Assembly: GCF_001424945.1 (NCBI RefSeq)
Contig: NZ_LMCW01000045.1
Location: 1 to 64,000 of the forward strand
Reading direction: 5' to 3'
Source of the DNA: Rhizobium sp. Root1203
GTDB taxonomy: Bacteria > Pseudomonadota > Alphaproteobacteria > Rhizobiales > Rhizobiaceae
Length of the DNA stretch: 64,000 nt
Part shown: in pieces, positions 19,151 through 28,170 of the stretch
Layout of the letters: every line of letters starts with the position of its first letter
Position numbering within the stretch: the first letter of the stretch is position 1
The notes under the pieces: model-generated
What the model saw: the letters and a program-made list of their open reading frames with translations, nothing else
The model's database searches: none
What the model was told of the DNA's origin: nothing
Translations under genes and position numbers: made by a program

Positions 19151-20341
19151 ATGACCGACAGACAGCCCTACGCCCTCTTCAGGGACGACACCACCGGGCA
19201 GGTGATGCTCTTCGCCAACCCGGCGGAGATCATCGTCGCTCGCACGCGCACCGAGTTCTTCGCAGCGCTCGCCGGAATGGAGGAAGCCCGGGCCGCGGGC
19301 AAATGGTTGGCTGGCTACATGGCCTACGAGGCCGGGTACCTCTTCGAGGACAAGCTCTCCGCCTTGGCCATGGCGGACAGGCAGACTCCGCTCCTCTGCT
19401 TCGGCGTCTTCGACGCGCCGCAACCCGATGACCATCCGCTTGCCCAGCCGGCGCAGCGTCTCGAAAACGAGGAATTCGTCACCGCCCCGAAAGCCGCGTG
19501 GGATTTCCCGACCTATAAGGAGCGCTTCGACCGCCTGCACTGGCATCTGAGGCAGGGCAATTGCTATCAGGCCAATCTCACCATGCCGGTGGCTGCCCGC
19601 TGGAGCGGCGAGCCCCGTGCGGCCTTCTGGGCCCTGATCGAGCGCCAGCCGGTAAAATACGGTGCCCTCGTCGATCTCGGCGGCCCTGTGATCCTTTCCC
19701 GCTCGCCCGAGCTCTTCTTCCGCACCGACAGCAACGGCTGGATCGAGACTCATCCGATGAAGGGCACCGCCAAGCGCGGCGCCAGCGTCGCCGAAGACGC
19801 CGAGATCGTCGCGGCGATGCGTCACGACATCAAGACGCAGGCCGAAAACCGCATGATCGTCGATCTCCTGCGCAACGACATCTCCCGCATTACCAGGGTC
19901 GGGACGCTCGACGTACCGAAACTCTTCGACATCGAGACCTATCCGACGGTCCACCAGATGGTGAGCCACGTCCAGGCACGGCTTCTCCCCGACCTCTCGA
20001 TCCGCGATATCTTCGCCGCCCTCTTCCCCTGCGGTTCGGTAACCGGCGCGCCGAAGATCAGCGCGATGCAGATCCTGCACGAATTGGAGGGCACTCCACG
20101 AGACGCCTATTGCGGCGCGATCGGCATGATTTCGCCCGATGGCGCCATGCGCTTTTCCGTCGCCATCCGCACCCTCAGCCTGTTCGAGGGCGGCAAGGCG
20201 ATCTTCAACGTCGGCGGCGGCATCGTGTTCGATTCGACCGCCGAAGCCGAATATGAAGAGTGCCTGCTGAAAGCGCGCTTCGCCGTCGGCGATCAGCAGA
20301 TCGCGGGCGATAAAGACGACCGGGAGATCGCGGGTGACTGA
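19151..20341 (+). CDS. pabB: PabB: aminodeoxychorismate synthase component I
   Basis: A 396-residue chorismate-utilising enzyme that makes 4-amino-4-deoxychorismate for folate synthesis. The conserved C-terminal core contains THPMKGTAKRG, whose lysine is typical of aminodeoxychorismate synthase rather than anthranilate synthase, RMIVDLLRNDISR and CGSVTGAPK. The start at 19151 is where the family fold begins; the frame remains open upstream through a palindromic repeat and gives meaningless sequence there. Its stop overlaps the start of the pabC-like gene, so the two are coupled. The glutaminase PabA is not in the window. Confidence 0.9.
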   Translation: MTDRQPYALFRDDTTGQVMLFANPAEIIVARTRTEFFAALAGMEEARAAGKWLAGYMAYEAGYLFEDKLSALAMADRQTPLLCFGVFDAPQPDDHPLAQPAQRLENEEFVTAPKAAWDFPTYKERFDRLHWHLRQGNCYQANLTMPVAARWSGEPRAAFWALIERQPVKYGALVDLGGPVILSRSPELFFRTDSNGWIETHPMKGTAKRGASVAEDAEIVAAMRHDIKTQAENRMIVDLLRNDISRITRVGTLDVPKLFDIETYPTVHQMVSHVQARLLPDLSIRDIFAALFPCGSVTGAPKISAMQILHELEGTPRDAYCGAIGMISPDGAMRFSVAIRTLSLFEGGKAIFNVGGGIVFDSTAEAEYEECLLKARFAVGDQQIAGDKDDREIAGD

Positions 20342-20960
20342 CTTCTCGCTGATCGAAACGCTGCGCTTCGACCCGGACGCCGGCTTTGTCAGGCTGCGTC
20401 TTCATCTCGCGCGCCTTTCCCGTTCTGCCCGCCGGGTCGGTTTTCCCGAACCTGCGGCGGCGGCGGCGAAGCTCGATGAGGCCGTCGCCGGCGCCTCCCG
20501 GGGTTTGCGCGTGCGCCTGACGCTGGATCGACAGGGGCTGATGGAGGTCACCACCGCGCCCTTCACGCCGCTTCCCGCCGATACGCCTTGGACGGTGCGC
20601 ATCGCAACCTCCCGACTTGATTCGAACGACAAGATTTTGCGGTTGAAAACGACCAATCGGGCTGTCTACGACACTGCCCGTGCCGAATATGCTTCTTCGG
20701 ACGCGGACGAAGTCGTCATGCTCAACGAGCGCGGCGAGGTTTGCGAGGGGACCATTACCTCGGTCTTCCTGGATGACGGATCCGGCATCCTCCGTACGCC
20801 CCCCATTTCATGCGGCCTGCTCGCCGGCGTGCTTCGCACCGAACTCATCTGTCAGCGGAAAGCGCGCGTCGGCCGCATCTCGCTGGAAGAGTTGAGGGCA
20901 GGCAGGCTGTACGTGGGCAACTCCCTGCGAGGCCTGATCCCGGCCATCCTCATCGCGTAG
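20334..20960 (+). CDS. pabC: Class IV aminotransferase, PabC-like (aminodeoxychorismate lyase)
   Basis: A 208-residue PLP-fold class IV aminotransferase, probably the lyase that converts aminodeoxychorismate to 4-aminobenzoate. Conserved blocks are LKTTNRAVYD (the LK lysine region that binds PLP), DADEVVMLNERGEVCEGTIT in two halves, and NSLRGLIPA near the end. It starts with GTG at 20334, overlapping the pabB stop by eight bases, which supports a joint folate function. It is somewhat short, as is usual for this rhizobial subtype. A branched-chain aminotransferase role is less likely given the neighbour. Confidence 0.8.
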   Translation: MTDFSLIETLRFDPDAGFVRLRLHLARLSRSARRVGFPEPAAAAAKLDEAVAGASRGLRVRLTLDRQGLMEVTTAPFTPLPADTPWTVRIATSRLDSNDKILRLKTTNRAVYDTARAEYASSDADEVVMLNERGEVCEGTITSVFLDDGSGILRTPPISCGLLAGVLRTELICQRKARVGRISLEELRAGRLYVGNSLRGLIPAILIA

Positions 20961-20981
20961 ATCGGGATAAACCCTCCCGCT

Positions 20982-21887
20982 CTATGCGACGATCCTCAGG
21001 CGGTCGCGACCGCTCTGCTTGGCATGATAGAGCGCTTCATCGGCCCGCGCGTAAAATTCGCGCGCCGTCTCGCCGGCGTGCAACTCCGCGAGCCCGGCAG
21101 AGCAGGTATACGAAAAGGTCGGCACCGTGCGGATCGGCCGCGCATCGCGCACGGTCGTCAGGATGCGATCGATGATCAGCTCGCCTTGCGACAACGTCGT
21201 GTCCGGCAGGATCAGCATGAACTCCTCGCCCCCGATGCGGCCGAAGCTGTCTCGGCGCCGGACGAGCGGATGCACCCGGCGGGCGAAATCGACCAGCACG
21301 TCGTCACCCGCCTGATGGCCGTACAGGTCGTTGATGCGTTTGAAGAAATCCAGGTCGATAATGCAGATGCAGCCTCTCGACGCTTCCTCCGATGCCTGGC
21401 GTTGAACCATGCTCTCCAGCGCGGCCATCATGAAGCGGCGGTTGGATATACTGGTCAGCTCGTCTGTCTGGGAGGCCCGCAGCGCGAAATCGCGGTCCTG
21501 CCTGATGTCGCGCTCGCTCGCCTTCAGATGCGTGATGTCGCTGGCGATGCACAGCATCCACCCGTCGCGCTGGACGGTCTCCGTCATCCACAGCCATCGA
21601 CCGTCTGTCACGTCGGTCTCGAACGCGCGAAACGGCAGCTTGCCACGGCGTGATTGCGCGGAGATAAGCCATGTCTCGAAGTCGGCCGCACGAATGATCG
21701 TGCCTTTTCCCGCCTTGGTATTGCGGCGCATCAGTTCTGCCCAAAAAGGGCACTCGTCTGGCTCTAGCGCGAAGGTGGAGCGGAACGCTGCGTTTGCATA
21801 ACGCAGCCTGTCGTCCTGATCGTAAAGCGCGATCAGGACGGCACTATCCTCCTGCAACTCCGCAAGCCGCTCCGATATCTGGGTCAT
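20982..21887 (-). CDS. PAS-GGDEF diguanylate cyclase
   Basis: A 301-residue cytoplasmic signalling enzyme predicted to make cyclic di-GMP. A PAS-like sensor occupies about residues 10-125. A GGDEF domain follows, with active-site loop RIGGEEF and, exactly five residues upstream, RRRD, which is the RxxD inhibitory site. It should therefore be active and subject to product inhibition. I start it at the ATG at 21887; a longer frame would run into the opposite-strand YciI gene. It converges on the pabC-like gene. No membrane segment is visible. Confidence 0.87.
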   Translation of the reverse strand: MTQISERLAELQEDSAVLIALYDQDDRLRYANAAFRSTFALEPDECPFWAELMRRNTKAGKGTIIRAADFETWLISAQSRRGKLPFRAFETDVTDGRWLWMTETVQRDGWMLCIASDITHLKASERDIRQDRDFALRASQTDELTSISNRRFMMAALESMVQRQASEEASRGCICIIDLDFFKRINDLYGHQAGDDVLVDFARRVHPLVRRRDSFGRIGGEEFMLILPDTTLSQGELIIDRILTTVRDARPIRTVPTFSYTCSAGLAELHAGETAREFYARADEALYHAKQSGRDRLRIVA

Positions 21888-22016
21888 CCGATTGTTCCGG
21901 GCGTGCTGAATAACGATTCGCACTTTGGAGCGGAAACCTAAAAAGAAGATGGATGGTTCGGGGACAATTGAATACTCAGGTGTATCGGAACGAAACGCCC
22001 TGAAAGGAAACACCGG

Positions 22017-22301
22017 ATGTTCATCCTTGCCCTGACCTATGTGAAACCGAACGAGGAAGCCGACAAGCACATGGAGCCGCACATGGCGTGGGTCAGGGAA
22101 GGCTATGCAAAAGGCTGGTTCCTCGCCTCCGGCCGCAAGGTCCCGCGCACCGGCGGCGTGGTTTTCGCCGTGGGCGACCGCGCCGAAATCGAAGCCTATG
22201 TGGCGGCCGACCCCTTCACCATCCACGGCATTGCAAGATACGACATCACTGAGGTCGCCATCACAACGACGGCAACGGGATTGGATGTTTTGAAAGGCTG
22301 A
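22017..22301 (+). CDS. YciI family protein
   Basis: A 94-residue protein of the YciI/DGPF fold, a small ferredoxin-like alpha-beta domain of uncertain enzymatic role. The pattern of a paired His/Asp near the N-terminus (EADKHMEPHMAW) and the DPF motif in AADPFTIHGIARYDI is typical. It follows a divergent diguanylate cyclase gene by 129 bases and stands alone. Confidence 0.8.
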   Translation: MFILALTYVKPNEEADKHMEPHMAWVREGYAKGWFLASGRKVPRTGGVVFAVGDRAEIEAYVAADPFTIHGIARYDITEVAITTTATGLDVLKG

Positions 22302-22329
22302 GCGACTTCCATCGGAGGGATTTGACCCA

Positions 22330-22623
22330 CTAAGGAACCAGATCTGTCCGCGATGCGCTTTGCCTGCCGTCGAAAACTTCGATAATCTCGATATTTCCGT
22401 CGCGAATACGGTAGATGAGCGAATAAACCGAATTGCCGACGATCAGTCGACGAATATCGTCCCTATGTGTCCGGAGTCCAAGCTGGGGTCGATCGCACAG
22501 CAGATTGGCGGCGTAGACCAGGCGCGCAGAAACAGCCTTGGCAGCAGTTGGATTATGCTCGGCAATAAAGTGTCGAATGGAAATCAAATCGTCTCGCGCT
22601 GATGACGACCAAAGAAGCTTCAT
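22330..22623 (-). CDS. RelE/ParE family toxin
   Basis: A 97-residue ParE-like toxin. It opens with LLWSSSARDDLISIRHFIAEHNP, typical of ParE (SxxAxxDLxxIxxYIA), and ends with the RLIVGNSVYSLIYRIRDGNIEI strands. It overlaps the upstream ribbon-helix-helix antitoxin gene by four bases (ATGA), the standard type II toxin-antitoxin layout. ParE members usually poison gyrase and RelE members cut mRNA at the ribosome; the sequence points to ParE, but the target cannot be proven here. Confidence 0.87.
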   Translation of the reverse strand: MKLLWSSSARDDLISIRHFIAEHNPTAAKAVSARLVYAANLLCDRPQLGLRTHRDDIRRLIVGNSVYSLIYRIRDGNIEIIEVFDGRQSASRTDLVP

Positions 22624-22904
22624 CGCCGGGTTTTACGCACATCGATCTCCGGGGGCTGTCGTTCCTCGTCGCTTCCCCAGGACCCCAACCACTCCGACAT
22701 CGCTTCATGCGAAACAAAGTCGCCCTTGTCGGCAGCATCAGCGGCGGCGTCAATCGCCGCCATCTGGGCTTCCTGACGCGCCAGATAGTCGGCAATGGCT
22801 TCCTGCGCCAGACTGGAGGTATCGCGCCTTGTCACTTGCGCAAGCTTGTCCAACCTCCGGAGGAGAGGATCAGACACCCGAAATGAAACGACATTGCCGG
22901 CCAT
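22620..22904 (-). CDS. Ribbon-helix-helix antitoxin
   Basis: A 94-residue antitoxin. The N-terminal ribbon-helix-helix (VVSFRVSDPLLRRLDKLAQ, then TSSLAQEAIADYLARQE, about residues 5-45) binds operator DNA as a dimer. The C-terminal half is acidic and likely wraps the toxin. It precedes and overlaps the toxin gene, and such operons repress themselves. Confidence 0.85.
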   Translation of the reverse strand: MAGNVVSFRVSDPLLRRLDKLAQVTRRDTSSLAQEAIADYLARQEAQMAAIDAAADAADKGDFVSHEAMSEWLGSWGSDEERQPPEIDVRKTRR

Positions 22905-22959
22905 GGCGGCCTCCAGCTTGCTCTTGCGAAGAGGCTAACAAATCGGCACTTTGCTGGCA

Positions 22960-23832
22960 ATGACGCTTCCGACCTACACGCCCTATGACGGCTCTGCCAA
23001 GCCCTTTACCATCGGCCTGTTGCCGCTCGATCTAGCACGTTGGATCGAGCCGGACGCCGATTAGGCGCGCTATGTCGGCGAAAAGCAGATACTCGTCGAC
23101 ACCCGCCGCAATGAGGTCTTCGTCGCCGAGGACGGCACCGAAGCCGCGCAGCAGGAGGCCCTCGATCTGCTGGACTCGTATCTTGCGGAACGCCATCCGA
23201 ACCTCCGGCGCGACACGAGGGACGATGTCGCCGGTCTTCCTCCGCTGCTCAGGGCCGGCCTGCTCGTGCAGGACGATCTCGTCATCATGCGACGCAGGGA
23301 GGACGGCTGGCATCTGGTCGCGGGTTTCGTGGCCTTCCCTTCCTCGTGGTCGCTGCAGGAGAAGTTCGGCCGGCCGATGCAGGCGATCCACGCCGAGGTG
23401 CCGGGCTTCGGCGAAGGCAGCCGCAACGCCGCCTTGATCACCCGCATCTTCGACAATCTCCAACCCGCCCAGCCGGTCGAGCGACTGAATTGGTCCGTCA
23501 ACACGACCGGCGACCTCTTCCTGCCGCTTTCCAAGCACCGCCGTCCATCGCATGCAGGCGCCTTCACGCTCGCCGAACGCTTCGCCCGCGTCGAACGGCA
23601 GACGTTGCGCAAGCTGCCCGGATCGGGCGACATCCTCTTCACCATCCGCGTCTATGTCGACCCGATTGCGGCGATCGCGCACCACCCGAATGCTGCAGCC
23701 CTCGCCGCAAGCTTCGCAGCCCAACTCGAAGGTCTAAATTGGGACCAGACCGCCTACAAGGGTCTCACAGTGCAGAAAACCGAGCTTGCGGCCAAGCTGC
23801 GGGCGCTCGCCAATGCCCTCTCGCCTGCCTGA
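22960..23832 (+). pseudogene. Heme-dependent oxidative N-demethylase-like gene (DUF3445) broken by an in-frame amber codon
   Basis: Translated from the ATG at 22960, the frame encodes 290 residues of the DUF3445/HODM alpha-subunit type, with FTIGLLPLDLARWIEPDAD, VQDDLVIMRRREDGWHLV, FPSSWSLQEKFGRP, IHAEVPGF and RLNWSVNT. One TAG at 23062-23064 replaces residue 35, where homologues have an aromatic residue, and both sides read on in the same frame with no indel. The rest is well conserved, so the lesion is recent, or the base is a sequencing error, or the stop is read through. Without readthrough only 34 residues are made. The family oxidises methylamines; the substrate here is unknown. Confidence 0.8.
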
Positions 23833-23971
23833 TATTTGCGTTCTCGGACCGATCGCTCTTTATTGTGACGCCGATTTGTGGTTAGAGCCGGTCACCCCTT
23901 CGCAATATATGCGCCATTTCACATAAATTCTTAAGGCCCATCGCCTTCGTCGCCTTCCACAGGAGAAAAGA

Positions 23972-25423
23972 ATGACGGAACAGACCCACCCGGTATACGC
24001 CGAAATTACCGGCCCGATCGTGATGATCGGCTTTGGCTCCATCGGCCGCGGCACGCTGCCCCTGATCGAGCGCCACTTCAAATTCGACAAGAGCCGGATG
24101 GTCGTCATCGACCCGCGCGAAGAGCCCGCGGACATGGAGATCCTGAAGAAGCACGGAGTCCGTCACATCAAGGAATATGTGACCAAGGACAACTACAAGG
24201 ATCTGCTGAAGCCGCTCCTGACCGAAGGCGAAGGCCAGGGCTTCTGCGTCAACCTGTCCGTCGACACCGGCTCGCTCGACCTGATGAAGCTCTGCCGCAA
24301 GCTGGACGTTCTCTACATCGACACCGTCGTCGAGCCCTGGCTCGGCTTCTATTTCGACAAGACCATGAAGAACGCCGACCGCACCAACTACGCGCTGCGC
24401 GAAACCGTTCGCCATGAGAAGAAGAAGAACCCGGGCGGCGCAACCGCCGTTTCCACCTGCGGCGCAAACCCCGGCATGGTCTCCTGGTTCGTCAAGCAGG
24501 CGCTCGTCAACCTCGCCAACGAGATCGGCGTGAAGTTCGAGGAGCCGGATCAGCACGACCGCGAAGGCTGGGCGAAGCTGATGAAGAAGGTCGGCGTCAA
24601 GGGCGTCCACATCGCCGAGCGCGACACGCAGCGCACCATCCATCCGAAGCCGCTCGACGTCTTCTGGAATACGTGGTCCGTCGAAGGCTTCATCTCCGAA
24701 GGCCTGCAGCCGGCCGAACTCGGCTGGGGCACGCACGAAGAGTGGATGCCGAAGAACGCCAAGAAGCACAAGAAAGGCAACAAGGCGGCCATCTATCTGG
24801 AACAGCCGGGCGCCAACACCCGCGTTCGCACCTGGTGCCCGACCCCCGGCCCGCAATACGGCTTCCTCGTCACCCACAACGAATCCATCTCGATCGCCGA
24901 CTACTTCACGGTCCGCGACAAGGACGGCGAAGTTACCTTCCGCCCGACCTGCCACTACGCCTACCATCCGGCCAACGACGCGGTCCTGTCGTTGCATGAG
25001 ATGTTCGGCAACGGCGGCACGGCGCAGCCGGTCCACCATGTTCTCAACGAGGACGAACTGGAAGACGGCGTCGATGAACTCGGCGTCCTCCTCTACGGCC
25101 ACGAAAAGAACGCCTACTGGTTCGGCTCGCGCCTCTCTCTGGAAGAGACCCGCCGCATCGCGCCTTACCAGAACGCAACCGGCCTGCAGGTGACTTCCGC
25201 CGTCCTCGCCGGCATGGTATGGGCGCTCGAGAACCCGAAGGCCGGCATCGTCGAAGCCGATGAGATCGACTACAAGCGCTGCCTCGAAGTGCAGACGCCG
25301 TATCTCGGCCCGGTCGAAGGCCACTACACCGACTGGACCCCGCTCGACGGCCGTCCCGGCCTGTTCCCCGAAGACATCGACACCAAGGATCCGTGGCAGT
25401 TCAAGAACATCCTGGTTCGCTGA
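23972..25423 (+). CDS. hss: Homospermidine synthase
   Basis: A 483-residue NAD-dependent enzyme that makes sym-homospermidine from putrescine, the characteristic rhizobial polyamine. The N-terminal Rossmann motif is VMIGFGSIGRGTLPLI, followed by an acidic strand end VVIDPREEP. Length and the blocks STCGANPGMVSWFVKQAL and GTHEEWMP match the saccharopine-dehydrogenase-like Hss family. A terminator follows 25 bases after the stop. The gene is monocistronic, with an AGGAGAAAAG site before the ATG. Confidence 0.92.
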   Translation: MTEQTHPVYAEITGPIVMIGFGSIGRGTLPLIERHFKFDKSRMVVIDPREEPADMEILKKHGVRHIKEYVTKDNYKDLLKPLLTEGEGQGFCVNLSVDTGSLDLMKLCRKLDVLYIDTVVEPWLGFYFDKTMKNADRTNYALRETVRHEKKKNPGGATAVSTCGANPGMVSWFVKQALVNLANEIGVKFEEPDQHDREGWAKLMKKVGVKGVHIAERDTQRTIHPKPLDVFWNTWSVEGFISEGLQPAELGWGTHEEWMPKNAKKHKKGNKAAIYLEQPGANTRVRTWCPTPGPQYGFLVTHNESISIADYFTVRDKDGEVTFRPTCHYAYHPANDAVLSLHEMFGNGGTAQPVHHVLNEDELEDGVDELGVLLYGHEKNAYWFGSRLSLEETRRIAPYQNATGLQVTSAVLAGMVWALENPKAGIVEADEIDYKRCLEVQTPYLGPVEGHYTDWTPLDGRPGLFPEDIDTKDPWQFKNILVR

Positions 25424-25447
25424 ATTCTGCCAGAACCGACCTCGAGG

Positions 25448-25473
25448 ATGCCCGCCGCAAGGCGGGCATTTTT
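25448..25473 (+). terminator. Rho-independent terminator after hss
   Basis: A perfect 9-bp stem ATGCCCGCC/GGCGGGCAT with a GCAA tetraloop is followed by five T. Confidence 0.9.
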
Positions 25474-25595
25474 GTAACGCTTGCTGTATAAAATGCCGCC
25501 TCCCTCCCCTGGAGCCTTGCCTTCCCCGACAGCCCGCGCCATGTTTTTCGCAACCACACGGATAGTTTTCGTTCCGAAATCCCCGGGAGAAGCTC

Positions 25596-25964
25596 ATGAA
25601 GATCAAAACCCTCGTTGTCCTCGTCGGCGCTTGCGCGGCTCTTGCAGCCTGTGTTTCGCCGTCGCCACGCCCGATGCCGGTCGCCGCAAACCCGGCACCA
25701 TCAGGTGTGGAAGGCTCCTGGGCGGATCCGAATGGCATCATTTCCACATTCCAGGCCGGAACCTTCACGACCCGGACCACCGACAGCAACCAGCTGCTTG
25801 CCTCCGGTACCTACGTGAACACATCGCCGTCGCTGGTTGAGATCAACATGACGTCGCTGGTGCGCAAGACACAGTCGAAGGTCAATTGCGCTCTGGTGAC
25901 GCAGTCCCAGCTGAACTGCACCTCGGATGCCGGATCGCAGTTTACGCTGACCCGCCATATGTGA
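25596..25964 (+). CDS. omp10: Omp10-like outer-membrane lipoprotein
   Basis: A 122-residue lipoprotein. The signal peptide ends with lipobox LAAC, with the lipid-bearing Cys at residue 19. The mature part carries GVEGSWADPNGI, a TTRTTD turn and VEINMTSLVRKTQSKVNCAL, which correspond closely to Brucella Omp10, with two cysteines near the end (VNCAL, LNCTS). It is anchored in the outer membrane; its role is structural or unknown. A terminator follows within 21 bases of the stop. Confidence 0.85.
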   Translation: MKIKTLVVLVGACAALAACVSPSPRPMPVAANPAPSGVEGSWADPNGIISTFQAGTFTTRTTDSNQLLASGTYVNTSPSLVEINMTSLVRKTQSKVNCALVTQSQLNCTSDAGSQFTLTRHM

Positions 25965-25984
25965 GAGCGTCAGCTTCACTCGAA

Positions 25985-26009
25985 AAGCTCCCTCCCGGGA
26001 GCTTTTTTT
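25985..26009 (+). terminator. Rho-independent terminator after omp10
   Basis: A stem AAGCTCCC/GGGAGCTT with loop TCCC is followed by a T run to 26009. Confidence 0.9.
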
Positions 26010-26145
26010 ATGGGCACCCTTGGAAAGGACGGCCGCTGTCACAGCTTTTTCTCTTGCAGCCACTAGTGCTTAGTGGAAACATCGGTTGCAGAGGTACGGC
26101 GGAGCGCGGGGGTCCAGGCTTCGCCCGTAAAACCAGGAGAACAAT

Positions 26146-28044
26146 ATGACGAGGTCATTTCAATTCGGTCTTCTGACCGCGTCGCTGCTGGCGCTGTCGA
26201 GCGGCGCCGCCTTTGCCGACTACCAGCTCAATTTATTGCACATCAACGATTTCCATTCGCGCATCGAACCGATCAACAAGTTCGATTCCACCTGCTCGGC
26301 CGAGGAGGAAGGCAAGAAGGAATGCTTCGGCGGCGCTGCCCGCCTGAAGACCGCGATCGACCAGCGCCGGGCAGCGCTCTCCGGCCAGAATGTCCTGCTT
26401 CTCAATGCCGGCGACAACTTCCAGGGCTCGCTCTTCTACACGACCTACAAGGGTGCCGCCGAAGCCGAATTCCTGAACGACATGAAGTTCGACGTGATGA
26501 CCGTGGGCAACCACGAGTTCGATGACAGCGAAGACGGCCTGGCGACCTTCCTCGACAAGGTCAAATTCCCGGTCATCTCGGCTAACGTGCTTGCCGCCGA
26601 CGGCTCCAAGCTCGGAGATCGCATCAAGCCCTCGCTCGTGCTCGATGTCGGCGGCCAGAAGATCGGCATCGTCGGTGCGGTGACCAACGACACCGAAGAG
26701 ATTTCCTCGCCCGGCCCCAAAATCCTGATCGCCGATGACGTCCAGACCATCACGGCGGCGGTGGAAGACCTGAAGAAGCAGGGTGTCAACAAGATCATCG
26801 CGCTGACCCATGTCGGCTACCCGCGCGATCTCGCCGCCATCGCCAAGATCCCGGATGTCGATGTCGTCGTCGGCGGCCACTCGCACAGCCTGCTCTCCAA
26901 CACCGACCCGAAGGCCGAAGGCCCCTATCCGACCTGGGTGGACAATCCCGGCGGCTACAAAGTGCCGGTCGTCCAGGCCGCCTCCTACAGCAAGTATCTC
27001 GGCGATCTCGTCGTCGACTTCGACGATAACGGTGTCGTCAAGACCGCCAAGGGCGACCCGATCCTGATCGATTCCTCCTTCGCGCCCGACCCGGCCATCA
27101 CCGCCCGCGTCGCCGAGCTGGCCAAGCCGATCGAGGAGCTCCGCAAGAAGGTCATAGGCTCGTCCGATGGACCGATCGACGGCGACCGCCTGGTATGCCG
27201 TGTCAAGGAATGCTCCATGGGCAATCTCGTCGCCGACGCCATGCTCGACCGCGGCAAAAGCCAGGGCATGAGCATCGCCATCCAGAATGGCGGCGGCCTG
27301 CGCGCCTCGATCGACGGCGGCGACGTCACCCAAGGCGAGGTCATCACCGTCCTCCCCTTCCAGAACACGCTGGCGACCTTCCAGCTGTCGGGCGCCGATA
27401 TCCGCAAGGCTCTGGAGAACGGCCTCGGCAAGATCGAGGAAGGCGCAGGCCGTTTCCCGCAAGTCTCGGGCCTGAAATACAGCTACGACAAGAGCAAGCC
27501 GGCCGGTAGTCGCCTGGTTACCGTCGAGGCCCGCGAAGGCGATGCCTTCGTGCCGCTCGACGACGCGAAGACCTATGGCGTCGTCACCAACAACTACATG
27601 CGCGCCGGCGGCGACGGCTATTCGATCTTCGCGACAGCAGGCAAGAATGCCTACGACTTCGGCCCGGATCTGGCCGACGTGACGGCGGACTATCTGGCCG
27701 CGCATTCACCCTACAAGCCTTATACCGATGGTCGCGTGAGCGAAGTTGCGGCATCCGGAGCCAGCGCACCTGCAACGGCCGCTCCTGCAACGGCCGCTCC
27801 TGCAGCGCCTGCGACCCCGGCTGCTCCAGCCGCCCCGGCGGCAGCGCCCGCGACGGAAGCACCGGCAGCGCTCGCGCCAAACACGCCGACCAGCCATGTC
27901 ATCGCATCCGGCGACACCCTCTGGGATCTCGCCAAGCAATTCTACGGCGACGGCACCCTCTGGAAGAAGATCTCCGAAGCGAACGGCACGCCCACGCCAC
28001 GTCACCTGACGATCGGCAAGGAGCTGCAGATTCCGTCCAAGTAA
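26146..28044 (+). CDS. Periplasmic 5'-nucleotidase/metallophosphatase with C-terminal LysM domain
   Basis: A 632-residue exported UshA-type hydrolase of nucleotides. It has a signal peptide (to about residue 24, SGAAFADY). The metallophosphatase motifs are NDFHSRI, GDNFQGS, GNHEFDDSE and GGHSHS (within the first about 250 residues). The 5'-nucleotidase C-terminal domain contains NGGGLRASIDGGDVT and NYMRAGGDGYS. An Ala/Pro/Thr-rich linker (about 540-582) joins a LysM domain (about 585-630, SGDTLWDLAKQFYGDGTLW) that binds peptidoglycan. The LysM tail is an addition to the usual UshA architecture and would tether the enzyme to the wall. A strong terminator follows. Confidence 0.9.
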   Translation: MTRSFQFGLLTASLLALSSGAAFADYQLNLLHINDFHSRIEPINKFDSTCSAEEEGKKECFGGAARLKTAIDQRRAALSGQNVLLLNAGDNFQGSLFYTTYKGAAEAEFLNDMKFDVMTVGNHEFDDSEDGLATFLDKVKFPVISANVLAADGSKLGDRIKPSLVLDVGGQKIGIVGAVTNDTEEISSPGPKILIADDVQTITAAVEDLKKQGVNKIIALTHVGYPRDLAAIAKIPDVDVVVGGHSHSLLSNTDPKAEGPYPTWVDNPGGYKVPVVQAASYSKYLGDLVVDFDDNGVVKTAKGDPILIDSSFAPDPAITARVAELAKPIEELRKKVIGSSDGPIDGDRLVCRVKECSMGNLVADAMLDRGKSQGMSIAIQNGGGLRASIDGGDVTQGEVITVLPFQNTLATFQLSGADIRKALENGLGKIEEGAGRFPQVSGLKYSYDKSKPAGSRLVTVEAREGDAFVPLDDAKTYGVVTNNYMRAGGDGYSIFATAGKNAYDFGPDLADVTADYLAAHSPYKPYTDGRVSEVAASGASAPATAAPATAAPAAPATPAAPAAPAAAPATEAPAALAPNTPTSHVIASGDTLWDLAKQFYGDGTLWKKISEANGTPTPRHLTIGKELQIPSK

Positions 28045-28066
28045 GACGATTTGTCTCGATGACCTG

Positions 28067-28097
28067 AGCCGGCCCGGGCTTTCCCGGGCCGGCTTTT
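28067..28097 (+). terminator. Rho-independent terminator after the nucleotidase
   Basis: A 12-bp stem AGCCGGCCCGGG/CCCGGGCCGGCT with loop CTTT is followed by four T. Confidence 0.9.
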
Positions 28098-28170
28098 GTT
28101 CTTATAGGGTGAACCAGCCGCGCTTGGCTTCGTATGAGCCGGGCAGAGACGACAAGCATCTGGGGTATAA

